The notes below the pieces were generated by a model, which had not been told where the DNA came from, did no database searches, and saw nothing but the letters and a program-made list of their open reading frames with translations. Both the position numbers and the translations under genes were made by a program. DNA of 64,000 nucleotides from Bacteroides thetaiotaomicron VPI-5482 (GTDB taxonomy: Bacteria; Bacteroidota; Bacteroidia; Bacteroidales; Bacteroidaceae). The stretch lies in the NCBI RefSeq assembly GCF_000011065.1, contig NC_004663.1:3472001-3536000 (forward strand), given 5' to 3'. Below are positions 7,882 through 17,921 of the stretch, piece by piece. How positions within the stretch are numbered: position 1 is the first letter of the stretch; every line of letters starts with the position of its first letter.

Positions 7882-8817
7882 ATGAAAGTAGTAGTTATTG
7901 GAAGTTCAAACATCGACATGGTTGCACAAGTCAACCATCTCCCGGCGCCTGGCGAAACAGTCGGAGATGCCAGTTTCATGCAATCCCTCGGGGGGAAAGG
8001 CGCCAATCAGGCTGTAGCAGCAGCAAGACTCGGGGGATCTGTAACGTTCATTACCTCTTTGGGAAATGATATGTATGCAGAAATTCTAAAAAAACACTTT
8101 AAGAAAGAAGGTATCACTACTGATTATATCATAGATGATGTTAATCAGCCCACAGGGACTGCACTCATTTTTGTTGCCGACAGTGGTGAAAACTGCATAG
8201 CAGTAGCTCCCGGAGCTAACTATTCTTTATTACCCGGTTCAATTATTCATTTTTCAAAGGTAATTGACGAAGCAGATATCATAGTTATGCAAGCCGAGAT
8301 TCCTTACGAAACGATTAAAAGAATAGCTCTTCTGGCTAAACAAAAAGGTAAAAAGGTATTGTTTAATCCCGCACCCGCCTGCCTGATTGATGAGGAGCTG
8401 ATGAAAGCCATTGATATACTAGTCGTCAATGAACTGGAAGCAGCCTTCATCTCAGGAATTGAATATACAGGAAATAATCTTGAAGAAATCGCTCTAAGCT
8501 TATTACAGGCAGGTGCACGCAATGCTGTGATCACATTAGGAAGTCAAGGTGTATATATGAAAAACGACAAAGAAATCATTCAGCTTCCCGGATACAAAGT
8601 AAATGCGATTGATACTATTGCAGCAGGTGACACGTTCTGTGGTGCATTGGCTGTAATTTGTGCCCAAAGGGAAATAGACCGAGATGCATTGAGTTTTGCG
8701 AATGCCGCGGCAGCTATCGCTGTTACACGTTCTGGTGCCCAACCGTCTATTCCTACTCTCGATGAAGTAAAACACTTCATGTTAGAAAAAGAATTAGCCT
8801 TATCATTCAACTTTTAA
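7882..8817 (+). CDS. rusK2: RusK2, second ribokinase
   Basis: Tandem paralogue of RusK1, 311 residues, with the same blocks: VVIGSSNIDMVAQVNHLP, LGGKGANQAVAAARLGG, VLFNPAPACL and VNELEAAFISG. The ATP/anion-hole motif is IDTIAAGDTFCGALAV: where RusK1 has TTGAGD, this has TIAAGD. The catalytic Asp is kept and the family signature tolerates Ala at the Gly position, so it is probably active, but kinetics or substrate range may differ. rusC starts 12 bases downstream. Confidence 0.92.
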   Translation: MKVVVIGSSNIDMVAQVNHLPAPGETVGDASFMQSLGGKGANQAVAAARLGGSVTFITSLGNDMYAEILKKHFKKEGITTDYIIDDVNQPTGTALIFVADSGENCIAVAPGANYSLLPGSIIHFSKVIDEADIIVMQAEIPYETIKRIALLAKQKGKKVLFNPAPACLIDEELMKAIDILVVNELEAAFISGIEYTGNNLEEIALSLLQAGARNAVITLGSQGVYMKNDKEIIQLPGYKVNAIDTIAAGDTFCGALAVICAQREIDRDALSFANAAAAIAVTRSGAQPSIPTLDEVKHFMLEKELALSFNF

Positions 8818-8829
8818 ATTTCATGGATT

Positions 8830-11800
8830 ATGAAAACTAATCGACACTCTACTCTCTTAAAGAAAGCTGTCCACCTGATAACTTATAACTCAAGTCATAA
8901 GCTTATCTGCCTGCTGGGCTACCTACTTTTATGTTCAATGAATACATATGCTCAGAATTATGTATCCGGAACAGTAAAAGATAATAATGGAGAACCTCTA
9001 CTGGGAGTTTCCATAAAAGTAAAAGATGGGAATATAGTATCCGGAACCGTCACTGACTTTAACGGACACTACCAAGTGAAAGCGGATCCAAGTTCAACTA
9101 TTGAATTCAGTTACATCGGATTTAAAACAGTCCAGTTTACAGTAGGTGATAGAAAAATGATAAACGTAACACTGGGAGTTGACGACAATTTATTGGATGA
9201 AGTGATCGTTGTAGGTTATGGTACCCAAAAGAAGATTAATTTAACCGGTTCTGTCGGAGTCATTGACTCGAAAGCCTTCGAAGCAATCCCTGTATCCAAT
9301 GCAGTCCAGGCATTACAAGGACAGGTTCCCGGTTTGAATATTTATAGCAATCAGGGAGGAGGTCTCAATCAGAAACAATCGATCAATGTACGTGGAGTCG
9401 GAACTATCGGAGAAGGTTCTACAGGAAGTGCCCTAGTCTTGATAGATGGTATGGAAGGAGATATTTATTCCATTAATCCGCAGGATATAGAATCTATTTC
9501 AGTTCTGAAAGATGCGGCAGCTTCTTCTATTTATGGTTCCAGAGCGCCATTCGGAGTAATCTTAGTAACGACCAAGAAAGGAAAGGCCGGTAAAGCGCAA
9601 GTTAACTACAACAACAGTTTTCGTGTAAGTAGCCCTATCAACATGCCTTCTTCATTAGACTCTTACACGTTCTCCTTATACTATAATGATGCAGCTGCCA
9701 ATTCCGGATGGGGACCTTACAACTGGGTCTCGGAAGAAAGGATAAACCGCATCAAAGACTATATGGCCGGCAAGATTACCGATTCTACCATCCCCGTGCC
9801 CAATAATCCTTCGTTATGGGCAGACGGATATTCACAAGGAAATGATAATATTGATTATTATGACTATTTTTTCAAAGACAATGTCTTTGCACACGAGCAC
9901 AATATCAGCGTTACTGGCGGGACAGACAAAATACAATACTATTTATCAGCGAACTATTTAGGTCAGGATGGAGAGCTCAGAATCGGAGATGAATACTCAA
10001 ACAGATATACTGCATCTGCAAAAATCAACGCACAATTATCAAAAATAGTATCAGTCGGATTCAATACTCGCTTTATCAGAAGTGACTATGTACAGCCGAC
10101 ACATCTTAATGAAAGTTTTTTTGCCGAAATCGGACGCCAATGTTGGCCTACCAAACCTCTCTATGACCCAAATGGTATTCTATATGACGACCATGTGCTC
10201 CAAATGCAAAACGGAGGTGAAAAACAAGAACGAAACACTTGGCTCTACCAACAACTGAATATAACGGTAGAACCTATCAAAGGGTGGCGACTGATTGGAG
10301 ATTTAAGCTATCGATACAATACACAATATTCACACTGGGATTACTTAACTGTTCATCAGACAGGTGTTGACGGAAAGACTAAGGGCAATACATGGAATAA
10401 CGATTCCCAAGTACATGAAGGCACTTATGCCAGCGATTATTTTAATGTAAATCTCTATACAGATTATGCAAAGACCTTTGCAAAATCACATAATATGAAA
10501 GTTCTTTTCGGGTTTCAAGCCGAACAAAATAATTATAAAGATATAGCTGCTGAGAAGCTAGGAGTCATTTATCCGGGAAAACCGACTATCAACACTTCTA
10601 CCGGAATGGATTCAAATAACCAAAAAGTTGCTCCGAATGTAGCAGGTGGACACAACAGATGGGCTACCGCCGGATTCTTCGGCAGATTGAATTATGATTA
10701 CCTGGAAAAATATCTTCTGGAAGTAAATCTACGCTATGACGGTTCCTCACGATTTCGTAGTGACAGTCGTTGGGGATTTTTCCCTTCCGCATCAGTAGGC
10801 TGGAACATAGCCAGAGAAAAATTCTTCCTGCCTGTCAGCAAAGTTGTCAACACATTTAAGGTCAGAGCCTCTTATGGTAGTTTGGGTAACCAAAATACAT
10901 CTTCTTTATATCCGACTTATTCTACAATCGGTACAGGAACAGGATCATGGATCATTGACGGAACATTAGCCAATATTGCCTGGGCACCTTCACTCGTCAG
11001 CTATAATCTCTCCTGGGAGAAAATCCGTACATGGAATGCCGGAGTTGACTTTGGCCTGTTTAACAATCGGCTAACCGGCTCTTTTGATTATTACATTCGT
11101 AAAACTGACGATATGGTCGGCCCTTCGGAGAAATTGCCTGTAGTCCTTGGAACAGCCGTTCCCAGTTCCAATAATACAAATCTTAAAACATTCGGATGGG
11201 AACTGGAACTAATGTGGAAAGACCGGTTAAATAATGGATTGAATTATAGTGCCCGCTTTACACTTGCCGACAGTCGTACCAAGATTACTCGTTATTCAAA
11301 TCCTTCCGGACTGATAGATGGATTTTATGCCGGAAAATACGTGGGTGAAATATGGGGATATGAAACGATAGGCATTGCACAATCTGACCAGGAAATGGCC
11401 GAACACATCGGAAGATTAATCAACGGTGGACAAAGTAATCTCGGACAAGACTGGAAAGCCGGAGACATTATGTATAAAGATCTGAATGAAGACGGAAAAA
11501 TTGATGCCGGAAGCCGCACCTTACAAGATCACGGTGATTTAAAAAGAATAGGTAACTCCACGCCCCGATATAATGTAGGACTGGAATTAGCCGCCGATTG
11601 GAAAGGATTCGATATCAGAATGTTCTGGCAAGGAACATTGAAAAGAGATTATTTTCAGGGTAGTTACTACTTCTGGGGTGCAAACGGTAGACAAGGGCCC
11701 TGGTTTTCCACAGCACTAAAAGGACACGATGATTATTTCCGAAATGACGAAGCCAGTCCATTGGGAACGAATCTGAATTCCTACTATCCAAGACCCTTAT

Positions 11801-12081
11801 TCAACACCGATAAAAACCAGCAATCACAAACTAAATATTTACAAGATGCATCTTATCTACGTCTGAAGAATCTGCAGATAGGATATAGCTTGCCACACAA
11901 CATCGTACAAAAAATGGGAATGCAGCACCTTAGGATATTCGCATCCGGTGAAAACTTGTTCACCATTACGAGCCTTATTGACTTCTTCGACCCCGAATCA
12001 ATCGAAGGCGGTAGTTGGGGACACGGAAACGTTTACCCACTATCCCGAACATTCTCTTTTGGATTAAATGTCACATTCTAA
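8830..12081 (+). CDS. rusC: RusC, SusC-type TonB-dependent outer-membrane transporter
   Basis: A 1083-residue outer-membrane barrel that imports ribose-containing ligands together with RusD. In order: a long signal region ending near residue 42 (CSMNTYAQ), a carboxypeptidase-regulatory-like domain (YVSGTVKDNNGEPLLGVSI, to about residue 115), the SusC linker/TonB-box segment DEVIVVGYGTQKK (123-135), a plug domain (IESISVLKDAAASSIYGS), and the barrel ending in FSFGLNVTF, the C-terminal aromatic signature of outer-membrane proteins. Length is typical. Operonic with rusD, 12 bases downstream. Confidence 0.95.
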   Translation: MKTNRHSTLLKKAVHLITYNSSHKLICLLGYLLLCSMNTYAQNYVSGTVKDNNGEPLLGVSIKVKDGNIVSGTVTDFNGHYQVKADPSSTIEFSYIGFKTVQFTVGDRKMINVTLGVDDNLLDEVIVVGYGTQKKINLTGSVGVIDSKAFEAIPVSNAVQALQGQVPGLNIYSNQGGGLNQKQSINVRGVGTIGEGSTGSALVLIDGMEGDIYSINPQDIESISVLKDAAASSIYGSRAPFGVILVTTKKGKAGKAQVNYNNSFRVSSPINMPSSLDSYTFSLYYNDAAANSGWGPYNWVSEERINRIKDYMAGKITDSTIPVPNNPSLWADGYSQGNDNIDYYDYFFKDNVFAHEHNISVTGGTDKIQYYLSANYLGQDGELRIGDEYSNRYTASAKINAQLSKIVSVGFNTRFIRSDYVQPTHLNESFFAEIGRQCWPTKPLYDPNGILYDDHVLQMQNGGEKQERNTWLYQQLNITVEPIKGWRLIGDLSYRYNTQYSHWDYLTVHQTGVDGKTKGNTWNNDSQVHEGTYASDYFNVNLYTDYAKTFAKSHNMKVLFGFQAEQNNYKDIAAEKLGVIYPGKPTINTSTGMDSNNQKVAPNVAGGHNRWATAGFFGRLNYDYLEKYLLEVNLRYDGSSRFRSDSRWGFFPSASVGWNIAREKFFLPVSKVVNTFKVRASYGSLGNQNTSSLYPTYSTIGTGTGSWIIDGTLANIAWAPSLVSYNLSWEKIRTWNAGVDFGLFNNRLTGSFDYYIRKTDDMVGPSEKLPVVLGTAVPSSNNTNLKTFGWELELMWKDRLNNGLNYSARFTLADSRTKITRYSNPSGLIDGFYAGKYVGEIWGYETIGIAQSDQEMAEHIGRLINGGQSNLGQDWKAGDIMYKDLNEDGKIDAGSRTLQDHGDLKRIGNSTPRYNVGLELAADWKGFDIRMFWQGTLKRDYFQGSYYFWGANGRQGPWFSTALKGHDDYFRNDEASPLGTNLNSYYPRPLFNTDKNQQSQTKYLQDASYLRLKNLQIGYSLPHNIVQKMGMQHLRIFASGENLFTITSLIDFFDPESIEGGSWGHGNVYPLSRTFSFGLNVTF

Positions 12082-12093
12082 AAACAGGATATT

Positions 12094-14094
12094 ATGAAAA
12101 GACTTACGATATCAACCTTATTGAGCGGAGTGCTCTTTTTGACAAGTTGCAATGATTTCCTAAATCAAGAACCTCTTGATCAACTTTCTCCAAATGAATA
12201 TCTGACAACAGAAAGTAATATTGCAGCTTTTGCTACTGATCAATATCAAGTGCTACCTACTCATGGCACCTATGGATATGGAACTTTTGAAATTGACAAT
12301 AACACAGATAATATGGCCGGTATGCAACCTAACGTAATGTATGCACCCGGATACTGGAAAGTAGGACAAGAAGGAGGCTCATGGTATTTCGCTGATATTT
12401 ACCGATGCAATTATTTCTTTGAAAATGTGCTTCCATCGTATGAAAACAATGCCATTGTCGGAAACACGACCAATATCAAACACTATATCGGAGAAATGTA
12501 TTTCTTCAGAGCTTTCATGTATTTTGAAAGATTAAAATCATTAGGCGACTTTCCTATTATTACTAAAACTTATCCTAATGAACGTGAAGCTCTGATAGAA
12601 ATCAGCAAACGAGCCCCCCGAAATGAAGTAGCCAGATTTATCTTATCTGATCTGGACAAAGCTATAGAAATGATGCAAAACATAGCTCCTTCCGGAGGTA
12701 AGAACCGGCTAAGCAAAGACTGCGCTATCCTTCTCAAGTCAAGGGTCGCACTTTACGAAGGCTCATGGCTGAAGAATTTTAAAGGAACAGCTTTTGTACC
12801 CAATGGACCGGGATGGCCGGGAGCAAATAAAGATTATAATGCTAATTACTCATTTAAATCCGGAAGTATTGAAAAAGAATCAGAGTTCTTCTTTGATGAA
12901 GCTATTAAAGCGGCACAAATCATAGCAGAAAAATATAATATATTAACTGCCAATACAGGAGTATTCCCACAAACTTCTTCGGAACCTGAAAATCCTTATT
13001 TCAGTATGTTCTGCGATATTGACATGGAGAAATACAATGAAGTACTTTTATGGAGGCGCTACAACACAGGATTAGGAGTGGCAAATGAAGTTTGTCAATA
13101 CGGATGTGTCGGCAACAATGGAGTAGGCACTACTAAAAGCATGATTGACGCCTTTATTCTTAAAAATGGAGAACCTATTTATGCATCCCCGATGTGGGCA
13201 GATGAAAACTCATCTTATTGGGGAGATAATAATATCATTCATATCACTAAAAACAGGGATACCCGTGCAGACATCTTCATCAAAAAGCCAGGACAGAAAA
13301 ATTTGCATACTCAGGCAGGAGATCATGGGGTAGTAGAAGAATGGGGACCCAATATAACCGCCTCTTCTGTTACAGAAAAGTACAATACAGGCTATGCCTT
13401 ACGCAAAGGATTAAACCCTGACGGGAAATACACAAATAACACTCAAAGTATTGTCGGTTCTATCATATTCCGTACAGCCGAAGCCTATCTCAACTATATA
13501 GAAGCTTATTATGAATTGCATGGTTCACTCGACTCCTATGCAGAAAAGTACTGGAAAGCGATTCGTCGCAGAGCCGGCATTGATGAGGACTATACCAAAA
13601 CAATCAGGCTTACAGATATGTCAAAAGAAGCAGAAACTGATTGGGGGGCATATTCCGGCGGAGAAATTATTGATGCCACACGTTATAATATCCGCCGTGA
13701 ACGAAGATGTGAGTTGATGGCGGAAGGTTTACGTAGCATGGACTTACATAGATGGCGTTCAATGGACCAGATGATTACCAAACCCTACCATATCCTAGGA
13801 ATGAATTTATGGCAGGAAATGTATGGCTGGGACTGGTATAAAGATTCTAACGGCAACTCCATTCTTAAAGAAGGAGAAAATGTTTCACCACGTAGCTTCA
13901 GTACTTATCTTGCTCCTTATCACATCACAGCCAATAACATTGTTTACAACGGCTATAAATGGAATATGGCACACTATCTCGATCCGATAGCAGCAGAACA
14001 TTTTCTGGTTACTTCATCCGGAGGTGATTTGGATTCTTCTCCTATCTATCAGAATCCGGGCTGGCCTATGACAGGAGGAGGAACCCCGCAATAA
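12094..14094 (+). CDS. rusD: RusD, SusD-family surface lipoprotein
   Basis: Substrate-binding lid for RusC, 666 residues, larger than many SusD proteins (about 550). The signal peptide ends in the lipobox LFLTSCND, so the mature protein begins at a lipidated Cys. SusD features include the N-terminal LNQEPLD, the TPR-type segment with YFFRAFMYFERLKSLGDFP, and the C-terminal RRERRCELMAEGLRSMDLHRW, LAPYH and QNPGW. The pairing with the preceding SusC is invariant for this class. Published work on rus places ribose or nucleoside binding here; the sequence alone does not show the ligand. Confidence 0.95.
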   Translation: MKRLTISTLLSGVLFLTSCNDFLNQEPLDQLSPNEYLTTESNIAAFATDQYQVLPTHGTYGYGTFEIDNNTDNMAGMQPNVMYAPGYWKVGQEGGSWYFADIYRCNYFFENVLPSYENNAIVGNTTNIKHYIGEMYFFRAFMYFERLKSLGDFPIITKTYPNEREALIEISKRAPRNEVARFILSDLDKAIEMMQNIAPSGGKNRLSKDCAILLKSRVALYEGSWLKNFKGTAFVPNGPGWPGANKDYNANYSFKSGSIEKESEFFFDEAIKAAQIIAEKYNILTANTGVFPQTSSEPENPYFSMFCDIDMEKYNEVLLWRRYNTGLGVANEVCQYGCVGNNGVGTTKSMIDAFILKNGEPIYASPMWADENSSYWGDNNIIHITKNRDTRADIFIKKPGQKNLHTQAGDHGVVEEWGPNITASSVTEKYNTGYALRKGLNPDGKYTNNTQSIVGSIIFRTAEAYLNYIEAYYELHGSLDSYAEKYWKAIRRRAGIDEDYTKTIRLTDMSKEAETDWGAYSGGEIIDATRYNIRRERRCELMAEGLRSMDLHRWRSMDQMITKPYHILGMNLWQEMYGWDWYKDSNGNSILKEGENVSPRSFSTYLAPYHITANNIVYNGYKWNMAHYLDPIAAEHFLVTSSGGDLDSSPIYQNPGWPMTGGGTPQ

Positions 14095-14127
14095 TCCAAT
14101 AATCTACTAATTTAACAAAGACCAATT

Positions 14128-15747
14128 ATGTATAAAAGAATGATAATACTAACTTACGCACTGGTTTTCTTTTCATTATTCGCAACAGCTTGTTCTGACA
14201 ATAATAATGAAACATACGTCGAACCAATACTTTCTCAAATAGAAGTAAGTAAACTAGTGACTGAAAACAACAAAACATATGTTTCTGTTGACGGTAAACC
14301 TTTTCCGTTTCTTGGTGCACAAATACGCCTTGATGCCCTTCTCAATTGTGACAAGATGACTATTAATGAAGTGGAAAACTACTTCAAGAAAGCTCAGGAA
14401 CTGGGACTAAATTGTGTACAAATTCCAATTTCATGGAATATGGTAGAGCCTAAAGAAAACAAGTACGATTATAGTATCGTAAACTCAATCTTGCAGTTCG
14501 TCAACAAGTATAATTTGAAAATGGAATTACTTTGGTTCAGTACGAATATGGTAGGAGATTCATTCTCCTACCTGATACCTCAATATGTGCTTCAAGAATA
14601 TAACAAAAGGCTCAGCCGGAATGATGAAGGAAATTTTTGGAACTATTATGGTTATCAATACACCATGATTCTTGATGATGAATGGATACTGGAGAGAGAA
14701 ACCAAAGCCATCACCGCCTTATTTAACCACATCCGATACTGGGATTCTCAAAATGGAGACAAGCACCCCGTTATATCAGCTCAGATCCATAATGAACCTG
14801 ATGCGTTAATGCGCTGGAGAATCGACCAAAAAGATTTAAAATATCGGGATGGGCCCCCTCTAAGCAAAGAGAAGGCCTGGACAATGATCACAAATGCATT
14901 AAATACTGTAGGAAAAGCTGTAAAAAACAGTTCTTACAGAGTAGTAACTCGTGTCAATCTAATTTACGGTGATGGTATTAATCCATTTCCAGAGGCTACT
15001 AATGCTCGCCCCAAAGATGTATTCGATCTTCAAGGCATTGATTTCATTGGCGTTGATGCTTATAAAGATAATGTTAAACATCTCAAAAATGAAGTCATGG
15101 CATACGCATCAATTGCAGGAAATTATGCGCTGGTTGCCGAGAACAAAGGTAGTTATGCAAACAGTCCGAGTCTTATCTTGACATCTTTCGCATTAGGAGG
15201 AGGCTATGATATTTACGATTTGGCTACCAGTAACTTCTTTATCAACAACACCACCGAACCGGACCAAATTGACCACGGAATTTATACATGGGATTTACAA
15301 GAAAAAGATTTTACACCTCCTACTCGTAGTCTCATAAAAGGCTTGGCGGCAGCTTATATAGATGTTGCCAAAGTAAAACCGGAGAACTTTGCAGCATTTA
15401 ATATTAACGATAATCAGCCAAAAGACAAATTAGAACAACTAATATGTACTACTGGAGCACAAATCACATTCCAGACAAATAATGCTTCTTTAGGTTTCGT
15501 ATTAGATATGCACAATTATTTACTGATTTATAGTTTGAATGACTCTCAATTCAAACTAGAGAATGGTAAATTTGGAGAAACCATTTCCGGAAGATATGAT
15601 GTAAATGGCACATTTACCAAAGAAGGAACTGCAACTTTAGAAAATCAGACTCTCCATGCTAAAGGAGGCGTACTTTATAAAGTAAATTATTCCTCGCAAC
15701 AATCATTAACCAGCAATACAATTGAGAATATTGGAAATAACTTATAA
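14128..15747 (+). CDS. rusGH: RusGH, predicted glycoside-hydrolase lipoprotein of uncertain family
   Basis: A 539-residue lipoprotein (signal ending FATACSDN). The body looks like a clan-A (beta/alpha)8 glycosidase: QIPISWNMVEPKEN early in the barrel resembles beta-galactosidase/GH35-like enzymes, and Glu223 in QIHNEPDALMRW suits the acid/base position. Glu338 in ALVAENKGS suits the nucleophile. A C-terminal beta-rich part (about residues 440-520) may be a DUF5597-like module. It probably trims a ribose-containing glycoside at the surface or in the periplasm. The substrate is not evident. Sits between rusD and the nucleoside hydrolase gene, so a role in freeing ribose is inferred. Confidence 0.78.
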   Translation: MYKRMIILTYALVFFSLFATACSDNNNETYVEPILSQIEVSKLVTENNKTYVSVDGKPFPFLGAQIRLDALLNCDKMTINEVENYFKKAQELGLNCVQIPISWNMVEPKENKYDYSIVNSILQFVNKYNLKMELLWFSTNMVGDSFSYLIPQYVLQEYNKRLSRNDEGNFWNYYGYQYTMILDDEWILERETKAITALFNHIRYWDSQNGDKHPVISAQIHNEPDALMRWRIDQKDLKYRDGPPLSKEKAWTMITNALNTVGKAVKNSSYRVVTRVNLIYGDGINPFPEATNARPKDVFDLQGIDFIGVDAYKDNVKHLKNEVMAYASIAGNYALVAENKGSYANSPSLILTSFALGGGYDIYDLATSNFFINNTTEPDQIDHGIYTWDLQEKDFTPPTRSLIKGLAAAYIDVAKVKPENFAAFNINDNQPKDKLEQLICTTGAQITFQTNNASLGFVLDMHNYLLIYSLNDSQFKLENGKFGETISGRYDVNGTFTKEGTATLENQTLHAKGGVLYKVNYSSQQSLTSNTIENIGNNL

Positions 15748-15758
15748 AAACCCAAGAT

Positions 15759-16775
15759 ATGTTCAAATATATAGCAATCATTCTAATAACCGTCTCTTTA
15801 TTCTGTTCCTGTGCACAACAGAAAGAGACTACTTCTGCAATTCCTGTCATACTCGACACGGATGTTGGAAATGATATCGATGATGTTTTAGCCATGCAAA
15901 TGCTGCTTAATTATGAGAAAAAAGGAAAAATTGATTTGCTAGGTATCACTATAAGCAAGTGTAATCCTTATTCACTGGAATATATTGACGCTTATTGTCG
16001 TTTCAACGACAAATACGACATACCTTTAGGTTATGCTTATAATGGGATGAATACAGACGACGGACATTATCTCCGCCAAACGCTGGATACTATTATTGAC
16101 AACAATAAAATATTACATCCAAAAAGAAGCCTAAAAGATCATATTCTGGAAGGATATAAACTGTTGCGTAAATTGCTGGCAGAGCAAGAAGATCATTCTG
16201 TGGTATTTATAGCCTTAGGCCCGGAAACAAATCTAGCCCGTTTGCTTATCTCGGAAGCAGATGAATACAGCGAGCTGGATGGAAAAGCCTTGGTAGCACA
16301 AAAGGTAAAATTACTATCTGTCATGGGAGGACTCTATGGTAATGAATTCGACTTCCCTGAATGGAACATTGTTAATGATCTGAATGCAGCCCAAATTACT
16401 TTCAAAGAATGGCCTACTCCAATTATTGCCAGCGGATGGGAACTAGGAAACAAAATTCGATATCCTCATCAAAGTATATTAAATGATTTTGCCGGCAGTT
16501 ATAAACATCCTCTGTGCGTATCATATAAAATATATCAGGAAATGCCATATGACAGAGAAACATGGGATTTGACATCCGTGCTACAAGCCATAGAACCGGG
16601 GAATAATTATTTCAATTTATCCGAGAAGGGAACAATCACCATAGACAGTATCGGACAAAGTATTTTTTCTCCTTCTGAAAGCGGTAAACACCAATATCTC
16701 ACTATTCAAGGGGAAGAAAATATTCGGGCAACCCGCAACGCACTTATAAGACAAGTGACAGGAAAAGAGAATTGA
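15759..16775 (+). CDS. rusNH: RusNH, secreted nucleoside hydrolase
   Basis: Hydrolyses the N-glycosidic bond of ribonucleosides, giving ribose and base. The calcium/ribose-binding signature LDTDVGNDIDDVLAM begins at Asp33 and is the hallmark of the IU-nucleoside hydrolase family. Length (338) is normal. The N-terminus (ITVSLFCSCAQQKE) is a lipoprotein or secretion signal, so unlike cytoplasmic RihA/B/C this enzyme acts in the envelope and releases ribose in the periplasm for RusT. Starts 11 bases after rusGH. Confidence 0.92.
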   Translation: MFKYIAIILITVSLFCSCAQQKETTSAIPVILDTDVGNDIDDVLAMQMLLNYEKKGKIDLLGITISKCNPYSLEYIDAYCRFNDKYDIPLGYAYNGMNTDDGHYLRQTLDTIIDNNKILHPKRSLKDHILEGYKLLRKLLAEQEDHSVVFIALGPETNLARLLISEADEYSELDGKALVAQKVKLLSVMGGLYGNEFDFPEWNIVNDLNAAQITFKEWPTPIIASGWELGNKIRYPHQSILNDFAGSYKHPLCVSYKIYQEMPYDRETWDLTSVLQAIEPGNNYFNLSEKGTITIDSIGQSIFSPSESGKHQYLTIQGEENIRATRNALIRQVTGKEN

Positions 16776-16794
16776 AATCTTAAAAAAAATCATT

Positions 16795-17799
16795 ATGTAT
16801 ATAGTCAATAGTTACACCTTAGCTATTATCTTCTGCTTTATCACAATGATATGCTGGGGATCGTGGGGAAATACCCAAAAACTGGCCAGTAAGAATTGGC
16901 GTTATGAACTTTATTATTGGGACTACACCATCGGCATCTTGCTGTTCGCCCTACTTCTGGTATTCACACTAGGAAGTTTCGGAGATTCGGGAAGAGGTTT
17001 TCTGGAAGACATCCAACAAGTGGAAGCGGCATATATTGCCAGTGCACTTATCGGAGGAGCTATTTTCAATGCTTCCAATATTCTCCTTTCCGCCTCAGTA
17101 TCCATTGCCGGAATGGCAGTAGCTTTTCCATTGGGAGTAGGACTGGCATTGGTATTGGGAGTATTCATTAATTATTTCAGCTCCCCCAAAGGAGATCCGT
17201 TCTGGCTATTCACAGGAGTCGTGCTGATTGTTATCGCCATCATTTGCAACGGTATTGCAGCCGGTAAGAATCAAAAGGCGGGAACCAATAACAGCAAAAA
17301 GGGAATTATTCTTGCTGCTATTGCCGGTATACTGATGTCATTCTTTTACCGGTTTGTCGCCGCTGCCATGGATTTGAACAACTTTGAATCACCGACAACC
17401 GGAATGGCAACTCCTTATACTGCATTCTTCATCTTTGCTATCGGAATCTTCCTAAGCAACTTCCTCTTCAATACACTTGTGATGAAGCGTCCGTTCGTTG
17501 GTCTACCCGTCACTTACAAGGAATACTTTGCCGGAAAAGCAAGTACACACATGGTCGGAATTCTCGGAGGATGCATCTGGGGATTAGGTACGGCATTAAG
17601 CTACATTGCCGCAGGAAAAGCGGGAGCAGCCATTTCTTATGCACTTGGACAAGGAGCACCGATGATTGCTGCCCTTTGGGGTGTTTTCATCTGGAAAGAA
17701 TTTACCGGTAGCTCCAAAGCGACAAACAGACTTTTGGGAGTCATGTTTATATTATTCATTTTGGGCCTGACATTCATTGTCATCTCAGGAGGAAGCTAA
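16795..17799 (+). CDS. rusT: RusT, inner-membrane ribose transporter
   Basis: A 334-residue polytopic membrane protein with about ten hydrophobic helices. It begins with FITMICWGSWGNTQKL, and has repeated glycine-rich helices such as IWGLGTALSYIAAGKAGAA and ALGQGAPMIAALWGVFIWKEF, a pattern of the GRP/RhaT branch of the drug/metabolite transporter superfamily. As last gene of the operon (19 bases after rusNH) it provides inner-membrane passage of ribose to the two ribokinases. The energy source is not evident. The transcript ends at the hairpin at 17849. Confidence 0.88.
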   Translation: MYIVNSYTLAIIFCFITMICWGSWGNTQKLASKNWRYELYYWDYTIGILLFALLLVFTLGSFGDSGRGFLEDIQQVEAAYIASALIGGAIFNASNILLSASVSIAGMAVAFPLGVGLALVLGVFINYFSSPKGDPFWLFTGVVLIVIAIICNGIAAGKNQKAGTNNSKKGIILAAIAGILMSFFYRFVAAAMDLNNFESPTTGMATPYTAFFIFAIGIFLSNFLFNTLVMKRPFVGLPVTYKEYFAGKASTHMVGILGGCIWGLGTALSYIAAGKAGAAISYALGQGAPMIAALWGVFIWKEFTGSSKATNRLLGVMFILFILGLTFIVISGGS

Positions 17800-17848
17800 A
17801 ATAAAAAAGAGGTAAAGGAACTATTAGGTATTATCAATATAAAAAGAA

Positions 17849-17884
17849 TCACCCCAAAAGTTAGAAACTAAACTTTTGGGGTGA
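17849..17884. terminator. Bidirectional terminator between rusT and the phosphoesterase gene
   Basis: TCACCCCAAAAGTTAG pairs with CTAAACTTTTGGGGTGA with one bulged base. The minus strand continues into TTCTTTTTA, a good U-run for the converging gene. On the plus strand the arm TTTT is inside the stem. It serves the rus operon and the convergent phosphoesterase gene. Confidence 0.8.
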
Positions 17885-17921
17885 AATTCAATTCTATGAT
17901 TCAAACTATCATATACATTAT

